Shown: positions 26,400-38,955 of the stretch, piece by piece
Position numbering within the stretch: the stretch's first letter is position 1
How the letters are laid out: every line of letters starts with the position of its first letter
Origin: Sinotaia quadrata
Taxonomy: Eukaryota; Mollusca; Gastropoda; Architaenioglossa; Viviparidae
NCBI GenBank assembly: GCA_028829895.1
Contig: CM054177.1
Location: forward strand, 35,489,064 to 35,553,063
Length of the DNA stretch: 64,000 nucleotides
Direction: 5' to 3'
Translations under genes and position numbers: made by a program
The notes under the pieces: model-generated
Told to the model about the DNA's origin: nothing
The model's database searches: none
What the model saw: the letters and a program-made list of their open reading frames with translations, nothing else

Positions 26400-27215
26400 A
26401 ATAAAATATTAATTATGAATAAATGAAAATGTGGATTTACCACAGTGAATGAATGCAACAATGAAATGATACAGAAAATCAATAAGTGAATGCTGATCTA
26501 ACTGAATGATCCAACACTGAGCTGATTAAAAAAAAAAAAAAAAAAAATACATCAATGACTGAATGAATACCTATGTGCAAGATACTGAAAATCAATATTT
26601 AATTGCAAACAGAAATGAATGATTCAACAAAAGACTGAGAAAGTCAATGGCAGAATGTGGAATTAAATGAATGATCCAACAATAAGAATGGTTGTTTTTT
26701 TTAAAGTCACTAGCCGAATTGGAATTAAATGAATGCTCCAACTGATAAAAGAAAAATAAAGTCACAAGCTGAAATGGAATTAAATGAATGATTCAACAAT
26801 AGACTTGATAAAAAGAAGTCACTAGTTGAATTGGAATTAAATAAATGATCCAACAATAGACTTGATAAAAAGAAGTCACTAATTGAATTGGAATTAAATA
26901 AATGATCCAACAATAGACTGATATAAAAAGTCACTAGCTGAACTGGAATTAAATGAATGATCCAACAACAGACTGATTAAAAATAATAGTCACTAGATTA
27001 ATTGGAATTAAATGAATGATTCAACAATAGACTGATTAAAAAAAGGTCACTGGCTAAAATGAAAGTAATTGATTCAGTGATGATTGATTGAAAAAGCCAC
27101 TACCTGAATTGGAATTAGTCACTAGTTGAAATGGAACTAAACAAATGATCGAACAAGAGTGATAAAAAAAAGCCATTAGTTGAATTGGAATTAAATGAAG
27201 GATCAAACAATAAGA
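26400..27215. repeat. 55-59 bp minisatellite
   Basis: The unit contains GGAATTAAATGAATGATCCA followed by ACAATAGACTGAT, an A-rich run and GTCACTAGCTGAATT. GGAATTAAAT occurs at 26721, 26776, 26833, 26890, 26945 and 27004, with decayed units to 27187. Copies before ~26660 are badly diverged. The apparent 69-residue minus-strand repeat protein at 26725-26934 is a by-product of this array. Confidence 0.9.
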
Positions 27216-27641
27216 TATATTTAATTAAATACAAACTGTAACATTAAATCAGTAAATTCAACATATTTTCAAACATCAATAAAATACTTGGTTAAATTAA
27301 ATAGATATAATAAGTAAATTTTATTACCCTTTAATTAAAGCTAGAATGCTAGAGTAAATTGTCAAGTATAATTTCTGTCATCAATACATCTCTTGCAGTA
27401 AAAAATAGTATATTTAAAATTTCTAATTGAAACATATTTATTCAATCAGCCAATAACATATGACTGGCATTTGCATATAACTTACAATAACATATTTAGG
27501 AATCTAACTCCTTAATTTAACAATTACCCTTTTAACTTGTCTAGGAAACTTGCTATATTATCTTTAAAAAATGAATGTTATATTTTCTTAATATTTAAGT
27601 TTAATTAATGTATTGAGAGAAATAGATTTTTAAAATATTAC

Positions 27642-27749
27642 CGTTTTTCCCAAGATAGTAGTCCCATTTGGTCCAGCAGAATGCGACACATCTGGAAAGG
27701 AGAGACTGGGTCAGCAGTTTCTGTTGGCATCTGTTGTAGTGCAAGCATG
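27642..27749 (-). CDS. RALGAPA: RALGAPA exon g (residues 309-343)
   Basis: The exon is 108 bp. It codes MLALQQMPTETADPVSPFQ, then MCRILLDQMGLLSWEKR, matching 'YCRLLLSILGMNSWDKRR' of vertebrate RalGAP alpha1. It begins with one base and ends with two bases of split codons, fitting both neighbours. The acceptor is gatcctttgcag and the donor AAACG|GTAATA. Confidence 0.92.
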
Positions 27750-30700
27750 CTGCAAAGGATCAGATATAACTTAGCTCTCAATCAGAATAAAGAAGATGTA
27801 TGTTATTAAAAATTCACCACTTCCATATGAAACAAAAATTCCAGGTATATTTGTTATTATTATTGTAGCAGAGTCAAGACACATTATACTTGACCTCTTA
27901 ACCCGTTTTCGTTTAAATTCATTATTTTTCTTGTTTGGATGCAGTTCTTTGTAAGAGTGACGTAATCGCATGCTCTGATACACATGCCTTATTCATAGGG
28001 AGAGAGAGAACTCACTCCAGTTATGTAACATTTAAGACAATGGCCAATTGTAGGTCGAACCAAGCGTTATCATGTGACTAATAATTTGCGCCATAAATTC
28101 GTGTATACCTTTAAATACTCATGATCGCACTATAGACCCGCATTCTCGAGGAAAAGGACAGACCGATGCGAGTGTCTAAGTCATCTGAAATTCCATGAAT
28201 CATGCGAGGGCCCGCTGCTGATCATACTGTTGTATTGAATAAGGTAACACATCGATTTCTTAAAATATTGTTTGTATTTCCATTTAAGTTATCGTTGTGT
28301 GAATTTATGCATTTTATTGTTGCATGAGTTGTATTATTGCAATTTTCTCCAAAACATGTGACTTGATAAAAGTGTGGCTAACTTGAAATGTTACATCCTT
28401 TAAAATAATTGTTAAATTGGGAAACAATAATTTTATAAACTAAAAATAACTGAATTGTATCACAGAACGTCTGCGCACGTTTTGTAGAATTTCTTGTTAA
28501 CAATTTAAATTCATTTTGCATGTATTATATTGTTGTAATTGTAAAGTGCATATGTGTGATTTTTAAATTGTATTTTTGATTTTTCTCTTATTGAATTTCA
28601 TTTGTAAAATGCAATGCTTCCTTGAAATTCATAAGTCTCATGCGTACGCTAATTGTAAAAAAAACGCACATGCATGACCGCATTGTATCTTTTATTATAT
28701 ATTTAAATATTAATGTAAAGATACTAAAATGGTCGAGGAATAATCTATGCTATTGTCAACCACGTGTATTGGATTGCGAAACCGTGAGAACTATCGCTCA
28801 TAGAATTAATTTATTTCCAGAGCGGGTTTCTTGGTCTCTCGATCTTGGTCTTTGTCTGATGTATTCCGTCTGACGTCTTGGTCTTTCTTCATCGTCGTAA
28901 AATTCACTGCCCAGTGAACCGGCCTGTATACTGCTTCGATTGGTGTCTAGCAATTGGCTGAGTCTGAACTCCTGATGCGATTCAGAAGAGGGGTGTAATT
29001 AATGAAAGACTGTCAACCAAGTTGGTGATAACTAGGCCGTTGAGTCCGGTAATCCAACAGGAATTTCATTGGGGACTAGGTGCTTCATTTATCGTCGCTA
29101 TTTGGATAACCAGCGAAGTGCAAGGACTGGTGTACTTGAACTAAATAAACTCTATATGCAATCTATTCGAACACTTCGTGTGTTAGACAAATAGCATAAT
29201 ATTAGGAGACTTAATGTCATCTGAATCTTGAATATCTTTTGTTATTTGTTAAATTTTATTAAATTCATTTTTACCTTGTTTATCAATTATTGTAGTTGGT
29301 TATTTATGCAAATAGACCAATAGGATTGGGTGGGGGCAAATGAATCGAGAAAAAGGAGATTGAATGCATAATTAACTATAATTGTTTAACGTTTCTCAGT
29401 CCGTGCTTTGTACACAAGTTTGCCTGTCTATAAATTTGTTGGCTTAAACTACAAGCGTTAAATTTAATCAGACTGAAGGGTGAATTTGTGCAGCCAGTCT
29501 GTTTTCAGAATAGGAGAACAAATTTTAATTAACATAAATTCTAAATTCTGAAACAGGGTCTATAAATAAATACTGGACACGTAACAATTATCTACAATTT
29601 AAATTAATTAGCAGCAATTCACAAAAAGACAGACTTTGTTAAACTTATTTAGTATCTTCAAATGTTATGCTGCTCTTTAGCGTAATTTTAAATTTATTTT
29701 CAAAATAAAGAGTTGTGTGTTAATATTGGTTTTTCTCAAAATAGCAGCAGATGTCACTAACAAGGAAAGAAATAAGATGAGCAAAAATCATTTCATCACT
29801 TGAAATGGTTAATTTCTTTTACTTTATATTTGCCATAAAAACCAAATAAAAAGAAATGAAAGTCCACATGGTAAATTAATAATAAAGACTCCTTCATTTA
29901 AGCAGATAAACTGCATGATATTAATGCCTGATCATGCCCTCAGAACTGAAAATTTAGATTAAATTTTGCTCTATTCTTATCACTTAAAATATTTTTCTTA
30001 TTCTCAGAATTGTCAATAAGTGTGTGACACTTAATGTTCAATATGGTTTCACACCTGATTTGTGGCACTCCACAAGTGCAATCAGGTTTGAGCTACAGTA
30101 TGAAACTGTTTTTCAGTAATTTCCTATGTCAACACAAAACTGTAAAATCTTTTGGATTAATATGGATGACGGATTTTTAACTCAACTGCCAGAAAAGAGA
30201 TCAGCATTTTCTGTGGAGTGTATGAATGGTAGATTTGGGTCAGACCAGCCATCCTGACTCAACACAAACAAGCATCATTGTTTACTTCCTGAGTTGCCAG
30301 TTTGAAGAGGTTATCCCCCTGATGACCCAGAGATGAACTCACCCATCTGTTACTAAACCATGGACGAACCCCTATCAAGCAAACTAGTGAAAGATGAGTA
30401 AAACCTCAAATGAGAGCATATGTGTTTATAGTACATATTATATACACAAATACTCTATTAATGACAATGATTGACCACCAAATAATATATATATAAAACA
30501 AGATGCCCAGAGATTCAAGTTTACTTTTAACAATCAAGTGATTTATTATTATTAAATTCTTTTGTTGTTAGAGACCACTGACTTTTGTCAAATCATCTAT
30601 TCTTGGTATAGTAATTTTATTAAAGGAAATTGGTGGGCTGGTGGGGAGGGACTTGGAGTTGAAATAAATGTTGTTTGTCTCTTGCTATAGGTTAGATGTT

Positions 30701-30896
30701 CTTGGGCATGTTTTATACTGCCCGGTTACATTAACACTTGAGTGAAGGAAACAATTAAAAGAGAAACACAAGTATTCTTCTGTCTTTCAATCCATACACA
30801 TTTCACACACACACACATACTGTAAAAATAATGAAATAAAAATTCTCTTTTTCAAAGTAACCACTAATTTAATTTTCGATTAATAAGAATACCTAC
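27750..30896. other. RALGAPA intron f/g, with a GC-richer insert
   Basis: About 27990-29190 is less AT-rich than the flanks and reads like inserted retroelement DNA. It contains AAATAAA (~29146) followed by ACTTCGTGTGTTAGACA, and TGTCTAA at ~28175 mirrors TTAGACA at ~29191. I could not find matching target duplications, so the boundaries are open. A short near-palindrome with CACCTGATT / AATCAGGTTT sits at ~30052-30090. The remainder is AT-rich with no gene seen. Confidence 0.4.
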
Positions 30897-31078
30897 CTTT
30901 GATCTGCCTTGTGTTTGTTGTAAAATGTTTGTTCTGCATCTTTCTGTATCTTCACCATGTATGTCACATCTGACTCAGTTGGTGCACTCAAGGACTCTGG
31001 CAGAACAGCAGGGATATTCAAAGGTTGACCCATTTGCAATAAACACTCTGGACTTGTCTCTCCAATATAGCAAAGAAT
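30897..31078 (-). CDS. RALGAPA: RALGAPA exon f (residues 248-307)
   Basis: The exon is 182 bp, phase 0 at the start and two bases left at the donor (CAAAG|GTAGGT). It codes ILCYIGETSPECLLQMGQPL and NIPAVLPESL, clearly matching vertebrate '[25 protein letters not shown]'. The acceptor reads tcattatgtggtag. An alternative AG about 50 bp upstream (gtgtttcag) was rejected because it shifts the phase. Confidence 0.9.
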
Positions 31079-33147
31079 CTACCACATAATGAACAAAGAT
31101 CTATGCTTAAACTTATCTGAAACACAAATCATCATATCAAATTATTTTTATGATGAATGAGTGGGACATGATATAACAATCCTGTATTATAAAGTAAACT
31201 CAAGTCAGAAACAACTCTGCAGGTTTGGAAACTAAAGAGAAATAAAAGATGGTAGCATGGCCTAGACTATATTACTTGAACTGAACTAAAGTTGAATATT
31301 AAAGTACATAGGGGCATGTTCACAACATGGATACAAAATTAAGCACACAAATCATGTTACAAAGATAGTAATTTTAGACTTGTAAATTTAACAGCTAAAA
31401 TGCTGTTTTCACTTTTCAACAACTGTTTTTACAATGAGCTACATGTATTTCACTGCCAAGGTTTGTATGTGGTGACTTGAGAGTATGGTCACAAAAAGTG
31501 ACAAGCTGGATAAGATTTATATGTAAATATTGCTTTCAGTTTCCCTGGAGGTTGCTATTCAAAGAGGGTTTGCATATTGCTGTTCAAAGAGGGTTTGCAT
31601 ATTGAACATATGAACATCAATAATCTTTTCTTAAAATTGTTGGATATGGTAGTACCCATGATTATTATCTGATCAATTTTATCAACAGATAAACCTTTGA
31701 TAAATGTGGTATAGGAGTGTGCTCTAAAACTTAATTTGGCTTCTCAAAAGCTTCCCTTGGCCATGTATGTTTATTTTTGCTTTAACACTAACAGCTTAAT
31801 TTGCCCTTAAAAACCTTGTTTTTGCTAAAAGTTTCTTCTTTTTTTAAAATGTAGAGTTTGTGTTGGATTGCCATGTTCAAATCTGGGTTGTCATCTGGAT
31901 ATTCTGGATATTTTATGACTATCTTAAGATTGAAGATCTCTCTCACAACATTTTTAAAATTTTGTAACAGATATGGTTATCTGAAAGTTTATAGGTTAGA
32001 TAATCCTTCCATTTTTTTTCTTCCGGTCAAACAAAATATATATATATATATATAAATATATAATGATTATGGACTATAAACCTATATATATAAATTATGG
32101 AGTATAGAATAAAAAATATTTTAACCTGATTTTACATTATTCTAGAAGAATGACTATATATTCAGTGCAGATCAAGAAGGAAATATATTACATTGCTACT
32201 ATATATGATTATATATGAGTAGAACAACATTGTGCAAGGTAGGTGTATTACAAGAACTAACTCAATGGCTAGTTGAAACATAAGAATAAATTATGAAATC
32301 TAAATCTTAATATTGCATATCATTCAATACACAGTACAGATTGCAATTAAACAGGCATTTTCTGCTTAATTTTGTGTAACATTATTATTATTGACTTTTC
32401 TCATGCCTTCTGTTGTCTGCTGGCTAGTTGGCTTTTAACTCTGGTCTGAATGAATTCTACCAGGATTTTGGAAGATCTATGGTTTTCTGGGGAGGTGGCC
32501 ACTTCTGAGTAGCTCTACTTTTAGCAGTCTGTGATTACCTTCTAGCTCTGATGCTATATTTGAAATTTGAAAGAAGATGTGAATTCTGACAGCTTACCTC
32601 TGTCTTTTGAAACAATTTTTACTAAAAGTTTGTGTTTCTTATTAACTGATTAACGTCCCAGGCCTTCAAAAATATATCTGAAAATTTCAAACCTACTGTG
32701 CAATTTAAATGTAAACAAATCCGTTGGAACCAAATCCATCCAAGTACAGGATCCTTTATACTGTTTCAATCATGTTTAATGACATTTTCAATTTCATAGC
32801 ATACCAAAATATTGTATCATATGATCTTAGTGTAAACTGAAAATGGTTATCCAGTACTATCATATAACATTTGCAAATCTCATGCTATTTTTTAAATATC
32901 AATTAAGTCAAAACTAACACAAAGATCCTAATTTCTAATCTAAACATAGACAATTAATAGTTTAAGATACGCATCTAAAAATATCATTATTTAATATGTG
33001 ATGTGAAAGTCATTTAATAACAGCAAAGATATGAGCTTAAAAAATAAGTTTCAATTCACAAATAATTACATGCTACACATGACAACTATTTTATCATGCA
33101 AAGATTTAAACTTTCTAAACCAATTTATTGCAAATAAAGCAACTCAC
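31079..33147. other. RALGAPA intron e/f
   Basis: AT-rich intron with no gene. A ~27-bp tandem duplication (TTCAAAGAGGGTTTGCATATT twice) lies at ~31556-31608 and a (TA)n run at ~32037-32060. Confidence 0.75.
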
Positions 33148-33308
33148 ATCATTTAAATTGTCATCAGTATCGTTTGTTGTTTCAAATACAGGTAGCCTAG
33201 AAGTTTGTGAATGTGAGGGCTGTTCTGGCTGGGAAATATCTGTGTCTTCTTGAATAAACAACGACTCCAGTTCATATCTGCGTGCCAAACCCAGCAGAGC
33301 CAGTGCAT
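33148..33308 (-). CDS. RALGAPA: RALGAPA exon e (residues 195-247)
   Basis: The exon has 161 bp, starting with two bases of a split Asn codon and ending in phase 0 (GAT|GTGAGT). It codes ALALLGLARRYELESLF, then a hydrophilic Ser/Gln-rich linker ending in DTDDNLND. The acceptor is gaaattacag. The corresponding stretch is variable among RalGAP alpha proteins, so the assignment rests on phase, splice sites and position between two clear exons. Confidence 0.82.
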
Positions 33309-36235
33309 CTGTAATTTCACAAATTTATAAAATGAACAACATCCAAAATAAATAACTTATTGACTGGATTTTTAATCTAATTAAAAGATCATTCCAGTTT
33401 GTGCATTTCTAGTAATTGTTATAAATACTAGCACTCTACCATAATCATGTACAACTATTTTGATTGTGTATGAAATCAAGTTTAATATATCTCCTATGAT
33501 TATGAAGCATTTGTGCTGAGACTGAAGCAGGAGAGGAGTGAATACTCATTATCTATGTAATAAGTTCATACCTTTATTGCAGACCTACAAAGTGTCAACA
33601 ATTTAACAATACATTCATAAACATGTGTAGTCAGAGAGTTTCAGAGAAAAGGGGTTATTGTTTTTAATTCATGAATGATGAACTTGCAAATATGGCAGAT
33701 TTGCAAAAATGTAATAACTATTAAAAACACTTTAACATTCATGGCACTGAGATTTGCATTTTAAAGGACCTAGAAAACTATGTCCTAAATATTAAGAAGA
33801 AAATTCCAAGACTGGCAAAATATGAAAATGAGGTAGCACTGGGAAATTCACTTGTATACTTCCAAACATGAAAAACAGTCACCAGACAGATTTTGACTGC
33901 ATGTAGAATACACTGAATTAGAGAGACTTTCTTTCATAAGATAACAAAGGCAACCAAAGCTCTCCATAATTTGAAATTTAAATAATTCTTGAACACTTGT
34001 AATTAATGTGTTATTAATAAATAATAATCATAATGAGTGAAGGGTGCCTAGGGTTCATTTTAATAATTTCAATGCATGTAAAACTTTCAACACACTTTTT
34101 AATACTTTCAATGCACTTTAATCTTTTAGTGGAAGCAAATAAAATAAATATTTCTCTTTCGTTGTGCATGGAAACTCAAATTCAGGACAGAAAAATATTA
34201 TTTACTATTACTCTGAAAATACTACTAAGTAAAATTACTATGTGCTCCCATTGTGACTATACTAAGCAAGAAGTTAACAAATAATGTATATATCAATGGA
34301 TCCTCAGTAAAGAGATTTTACTTTCTTTGTGACCAGAGACCAACATATCTTGCAGGCTGGATTTGCTATTCAAAAGAAACATGAACACATAACAAAATAA
34401 ATATTTTATAAAAGTTATCCTAAATTTCCAAAACACCAATATCTATTCATGGTGGAAACAGACCTGCATATCTCACATTTACCTCACTTCTTTTAGGAGT
34501 AGGAAATAAATGGTCAAAAGATGCCGATCAATTTCTGCATTACTTGAATTCATGTTAAAAAAATTTCTATACTTATTCTTTTCTAAGTATTTAAAAATAA
34601 TTCAAGGAAACTGACTACACATTCTAAAGTTAACCTTGAACAAATGTTCTATCTATGATGTAAATAAATTATTAAATAATAGGTGCTGAAGTCAATTGAT
34701 TAAGTCTTCTTTTTTTTTCTGGCAATAGTTTTCTACATGGGAAACAAATATTGACTCTCTTATTTTTCAGTTTTCATCTTAAACTGTGTGTGCATTATGT
34801 GCATTTACAAATGTAGAGAGAAACTCTGCTAAATATTAAAGTGTTAGAATTGCTTTCAAACATTTTCTCATAAAATTTTAAAACAAAAATTATTATTTTG
34901 ACAAAACCTAGTTGTTCTATTATAAATGAATGATAAATGCATCATGCAAATTAAAATTTATTTTCCTTTACTGAACACAAGGTTTTGGGCATCTTTGTAA
35001 ACACATAAGCAGCATGGTACTAGCCAAATAGATGAAAGTGTTAAGAGATAAATGAATCACCAGAAATATCTCAAATTTATTATAAAAAGGATTAGTATCT
35101 TATAAAGTCTAATGAGAAAAACAGAAAATGGCTATATTCAGATGCTTAATCAACGTGATTTGTAATTCAATTTCAATGGAACCAGAAAATATCAATAGAT
35201 TTATCTAATCCAGCAACAATCATAATTATAATTAACCTCTCTGATTAAAATATAATAGTGCTAAGTAAATAAATTTATTACTTAGAATGTATATCTAGTT
35301 TGGCTAACTTTTGCTGTATAAACAACTAATTATTTTTTAGCAATGTTTGAATTTTTAGTTTGGTCATATTTCTACTTATTTATTATCAAGGTAATATAAT
35401 GTATACATTGAAATTTTGTGCTGAGGTACAAATAAATATTAATAATAATAAATTAAAACTTATTAAATATATAAATAATGCAATCAATACACACAAATTA
35501 TAATTTTTAAAAGTAGATAATTATGAAAATAATAAAATTAATAAAAATATTATATATTATGCACAACTTAAAAATTACAACATTTATTTCAATGTAATTT
35601 TAAAGTTATAATAATTTTAATAGTTTTTATAATGCTAAATTTTATTATTTTCATAATTAACTTTTTTAAAAGTATGATTTGTGTGTATTGACTGCTTATT
35701 TTATATATTTCACTAAGTTTTAATTTTATTATTAATATTTATTTGTACCTCAGTACAAATTTCAACATATACATTATTTCAACTTGATATTAATTATATA
35801 TTATAGCATATTAGGACTGAAATCGATGAATTTATTTCCTAAATGACTGAAAAGACAAGACATTTCTGTGTATAATTCTTAATTTAGTTATTAATGTTAT
35901 ACTGTTGTGAATTTTATTAACTGGTTGATTTATTCATACATTTTATTCAGTTTTAATTTATTATTATTGATATTTATTTGTATCTCACCATAAAACTTTA
36001 CTGTATACATTATATCAAATTGGTAATAAACATGTCATAGGCATTGTCAAACTAATATTCAAAACCTGCTTAATAAAAAATTGATATTTATAATTATATA
36101 GTGAAAGTTAGCAGTTATTTGGCAGGCTCAACTACCTAGATCTACATTTTAAGTAATAAATCTTTTGCTAAGCATTCAAATATTATAGTTTAATCAAAAA
36201 GGTAAATCGCTTTGTTGCCAAACTAGATAAATCTA

Positions 36236-36350
36236 TCATCTTCCAATGAAACTGATTTACATCCCATGTTGTCATGCATCTGAATGTATCCTTCTGAACC
36301 GCTTTCACTTTCTGTTTCATCAGACTTTACTTGATAAGTAGCTAACCCTT
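36236..36350 (-). pseudogene. Short coding-like remnant in palindrome right arm
   Basis: A minus-strand frame of about 38 codons runs YQVKSDETESESGSEGYIQM then HDNMGCKSVSLEDDRFI to a stop. An AG that could serve as an acceptor (aaaagggttag) precedes it. The left arm has the same stretch (~35090-35200) with many changes and no open frame. It may be the end of a mobile-element gene; the family is unknown. Confidence 0.25.
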
Positions 36351-36649
36351 TTTAAAAAAAGATAGATTTTAAAATAGATATCTTCAGCAATTCATTATTG
36401 TTTATACTTTCATCTTGACTTGATCATTGCTGCTTATCATGTTTTTGTTTTCACTCATTTGACATCATAAGCTTATGCATTTCTGAAGACACTGAAAACC
36501 TTGTGTTTGGCAAAGTTTATAAAATAAAATATATTTTAATTCACAAAGAATATTTATTGTTTATATGTAATTAATGACTAGGTTTTATCAAAATAATAAT
36601 TTTTGTTTTAGAATTTTACCAAAAAATGTTTGGAAACAATACTTATCCT

Positions 36650-37130
36650 TTAAAGTGCATTGAAAGTATTATGTTGAACAGAAAGTACATGTATTAAAGT
36701 TCATTGAAATTATTAAGTTGCGCTGAAGGTATTAAAGTGCATTGAAAGTATTAAGGTGCACTGAAAGTATTAAAGTTATTGAAAGTATTAAGGTGCACTT
36801 AAAGTATTAAAGTTATTGAAAGTATTAAGGCACACTTAAAGTATTAAAGTTATTGAAAGTATTAAGGCACACTTAAAGTATTAAAGTTATTGAAAGTATT
36901 AAGGTGCACTTAAAATATAATACTATACTGGAAGTGCTAAAGTGCACTGAAAGTATTAAGGTGCACTTAAAGTATAATACTATACTGGAAGTGCTAAAGT
37001 GCACTGAAAGTATTAAGTGCATTGAAAGATTAAAGAGATTTGAAAGTATTAAGGTGCACTAAAAGATTAAAGTGCATTGAAAGTATTAAAAAGTGTGTTG
37101 AAAGTTTTACATGCATTGAAATTATTAAAA
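36650..37130. repeat. 18-19 bp tandem array (AAAGTATTAAAGTGCATTG type)
   Basis: Units alternate between GAAAGTATTAAGGTGCACT and TAAAGTATTAAAGTTATT forms, giving a higher-order period of about 36 bp in the middle. The array continues after the LTR-B insertion, at 38804-38955, so the LTR split an older array. Confidence 0.9.
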
Positions 37131-37132
37131 TG

Positions 37133-38792
37133 AACCCTAGGCACCCTTCACTCATTATGATTATTATTTATTAATAACACATTAATTACAAGTGTTCAAG
37201 AATCTTAATTTATAGTTATTAATAATTCTCCCTCATGACCAATATGTCTCTCACTTGGAGGATTATAAGGGTGTTGTAAAACTCTACTCTTTACACAATA
37301 TTAAGATAGAAATTTTATTGTCACAAAATATTTTCATAGGTGGAAACTTCTTACTAAAGGGGTGACAAATCTGTCTTTAATTATATTTAAAGAGAGCCCA
37401 TCCATACACTGTCACTCAAAATTTTGGTTTTAATATACGAACAAGAAGATTAATAAATTTAACATAAATTTATTGAATCAACAATCAAATATACAACATA
37501 TGAATATAATCAAAGAGCATTCACATTTACATCACAACAATGTTATCCTAGCATAGACATCAGCAGTCAAATTAATGTGTGTATATTCAAATCAAATCAA
37601 ATCAAGTTCACAGATATGGATTCATCATGGAAATGAGAGCAGAGTTTCAGAGAGATAATTATAGTCAATAACTTTCAATGATGGCAACTGTCACTGGCAT
37701 GTGTTCACAATCAAGCAGTTTGCAACATGTCACTGTCTTTCTTATTTACACGACAGTCAAATGTACCCCTTCTAAGCACGTTCATAACTGTTCCAGAATC
37801 TTCGATGCACTCACACAGCACACTGTAGAGAATCATCCAGAACTTTGTATGCACTTCAAACACATCAGGAGGAATGTTCCCAAATCTTCACATGTGCTAC
37901 TCAGCACATCATGAGGAATGTTCAAGAAACTTTCATGAATTCTCGAGACCAAACTCAAGCCTCAATTTCAGCCATATTGGCTCTCAAACAGAATTAACAG
38001 GAATCAATTAATGTAACGGTTTATTGATAAGTTCGACGAAAATGCTGGATACACACAACATGATCCAATAGAGTACAGTCACTGCAATCTGAAGTGGATA
38101 CAAGGTTATGAACAACAACAAAAATTTTTTTAAAGCGTGTTCTTTTCTGCAAAAGTCAAATTAAGGACAGTGCTAAATTTCAGGCATATTTTATCTCTAA
38201 ACTTCTTTCTCTCTTACACACATTCTCAACTTACAAATCCTGCAATGATATTTGTTAGCCCAATACGCATACAGTATAAGGAATATAGCATTGATCCAAA
38301 TTCACAAGTATAATGTACAATGAAATCAAATATATGAATATAGAAATAATAGTTCAATTATATAAGCATTCTTCAATTCAAATCATAGATCAATAGCAAA
38401 CGTACGAAATATTTCTAAGTCTATTCTTTATCAGTCAGTTAAATTACCATAAGCTAATGATCACCTTTAAGGCCGGACTTGAGTTATGTCAAAATCAAAG
38501 TGATTAGAATATAGAACTTTCTTTAACAAAGTAACAGTCCATCTCCATTGGATGAAGTTGTTATGAACAAGTGTGAGACTTTTAGTCAGAAAAAAACTAC
38601 TCATCCACTTGGAACTGGTTTAGATTGCATCAGCAAATTCTAGCATAATCTCCACCTGTATTGCTTATTCCAACTCTGACATTTACAAAAATATCATCAT
38701 AAGCAGAGAACAAGGTTGGGTCACATTAACATTGGCAACAAATATATAATTATTAAGTTTGAAATAGGCATAGGCAAATTTATTCTGCCACA
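37133..38792. mobile_element. LTR-B family, copy 2 (solo LTR, about 1660 bp)
   Basis: The segment ends CTGCCACA and shares the LTR-B landmarks: GGTGGAAACTTCTTACTAAAGG, AATCAAATATACAACAT and AGGCATAGGCAAATTTATTC. It lies between two halves of the 18-19 bp array. Flanking 5-mers AAATG (37128-37132) and AAACG (38793-38797) match at four of five positions. The start has lost the canonical TGTGAC. Its first ~70 bp also occur inverted at ~33960-34050 in the other palindrome arm. Confidence 0.65.
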
Positions 38793-38803
38793 AAACGTAT
38801 TCA

Positions 38804-38955
38804 GATGCACTGAAAGTATCAAAGTGCATTGAAAGTATGAAGGTGCACTGAAAGTATTAAAATGCATCGAGAGTATTAAAAAGTACACTAAAAGTATTAA
38901 GGTGTACTAAAAGTATTAAGGTGCAGTGAAAGTATTAAGGCACACTGGAAGTTAA
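38804..38955. repeat. 18-19 bp tandem array, right part
   Basis: This is the same unit as at 36650-37130 (GAAAGTATTAAGGTGCACT and variants), resuming right after the LTR-B copy 2 flank. Confidence 0.85.

Larger units (their letters stand above)
23430..27641. other. RALGAPA intron g/h
   Basis: The intron holds a solo LTR (24449-25702) and a minisatellite (~26400-27215), listed separately. 23430-24440 and 25708-26400 are AT-rich with nothing recognised. Confidence 0.75.
33955..37205. repeat. Large imperfect inverted repeat (palindrome)
   Basis: The left arm (~33955-35545) and right arm (~35630-37205) are diverged reverse complements around a centre near 35590. Matched landmarks include: GCAATCAATACACACAAAT (35478) with ATTTGTGTGTATTGACTGC (~35680); a GTACAAATAAATATTAATAA block with its mirror at ~35730; AGATTTATCTAAT (35198) with TAGATAAATCT (~36224); CACAAGGTTTTGGGC (34977) with its mirror at ~36497; and AAGGGTGCCTAGGGTTCATT (34041) with its mirror at ~37131. 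The left arm has an unrelated insert at ~34145-34830. The right arm has an expanded tandem array at 36650-37130. A third, partial copy lies at ~47335-47520. Confidence 0.8.

Noticed and set aside
30160..30400. Less AT-rich segment in intron f/g with short frames on both strands
   Set aside because: No frame stays open long enough, and RALGAPA exons f and g join in phase without it.
37678..37914. 78-residue open frame on the plus strand
   Set aside because: Lies inside LTR-B copy 2 and is not conserved in the other copies.
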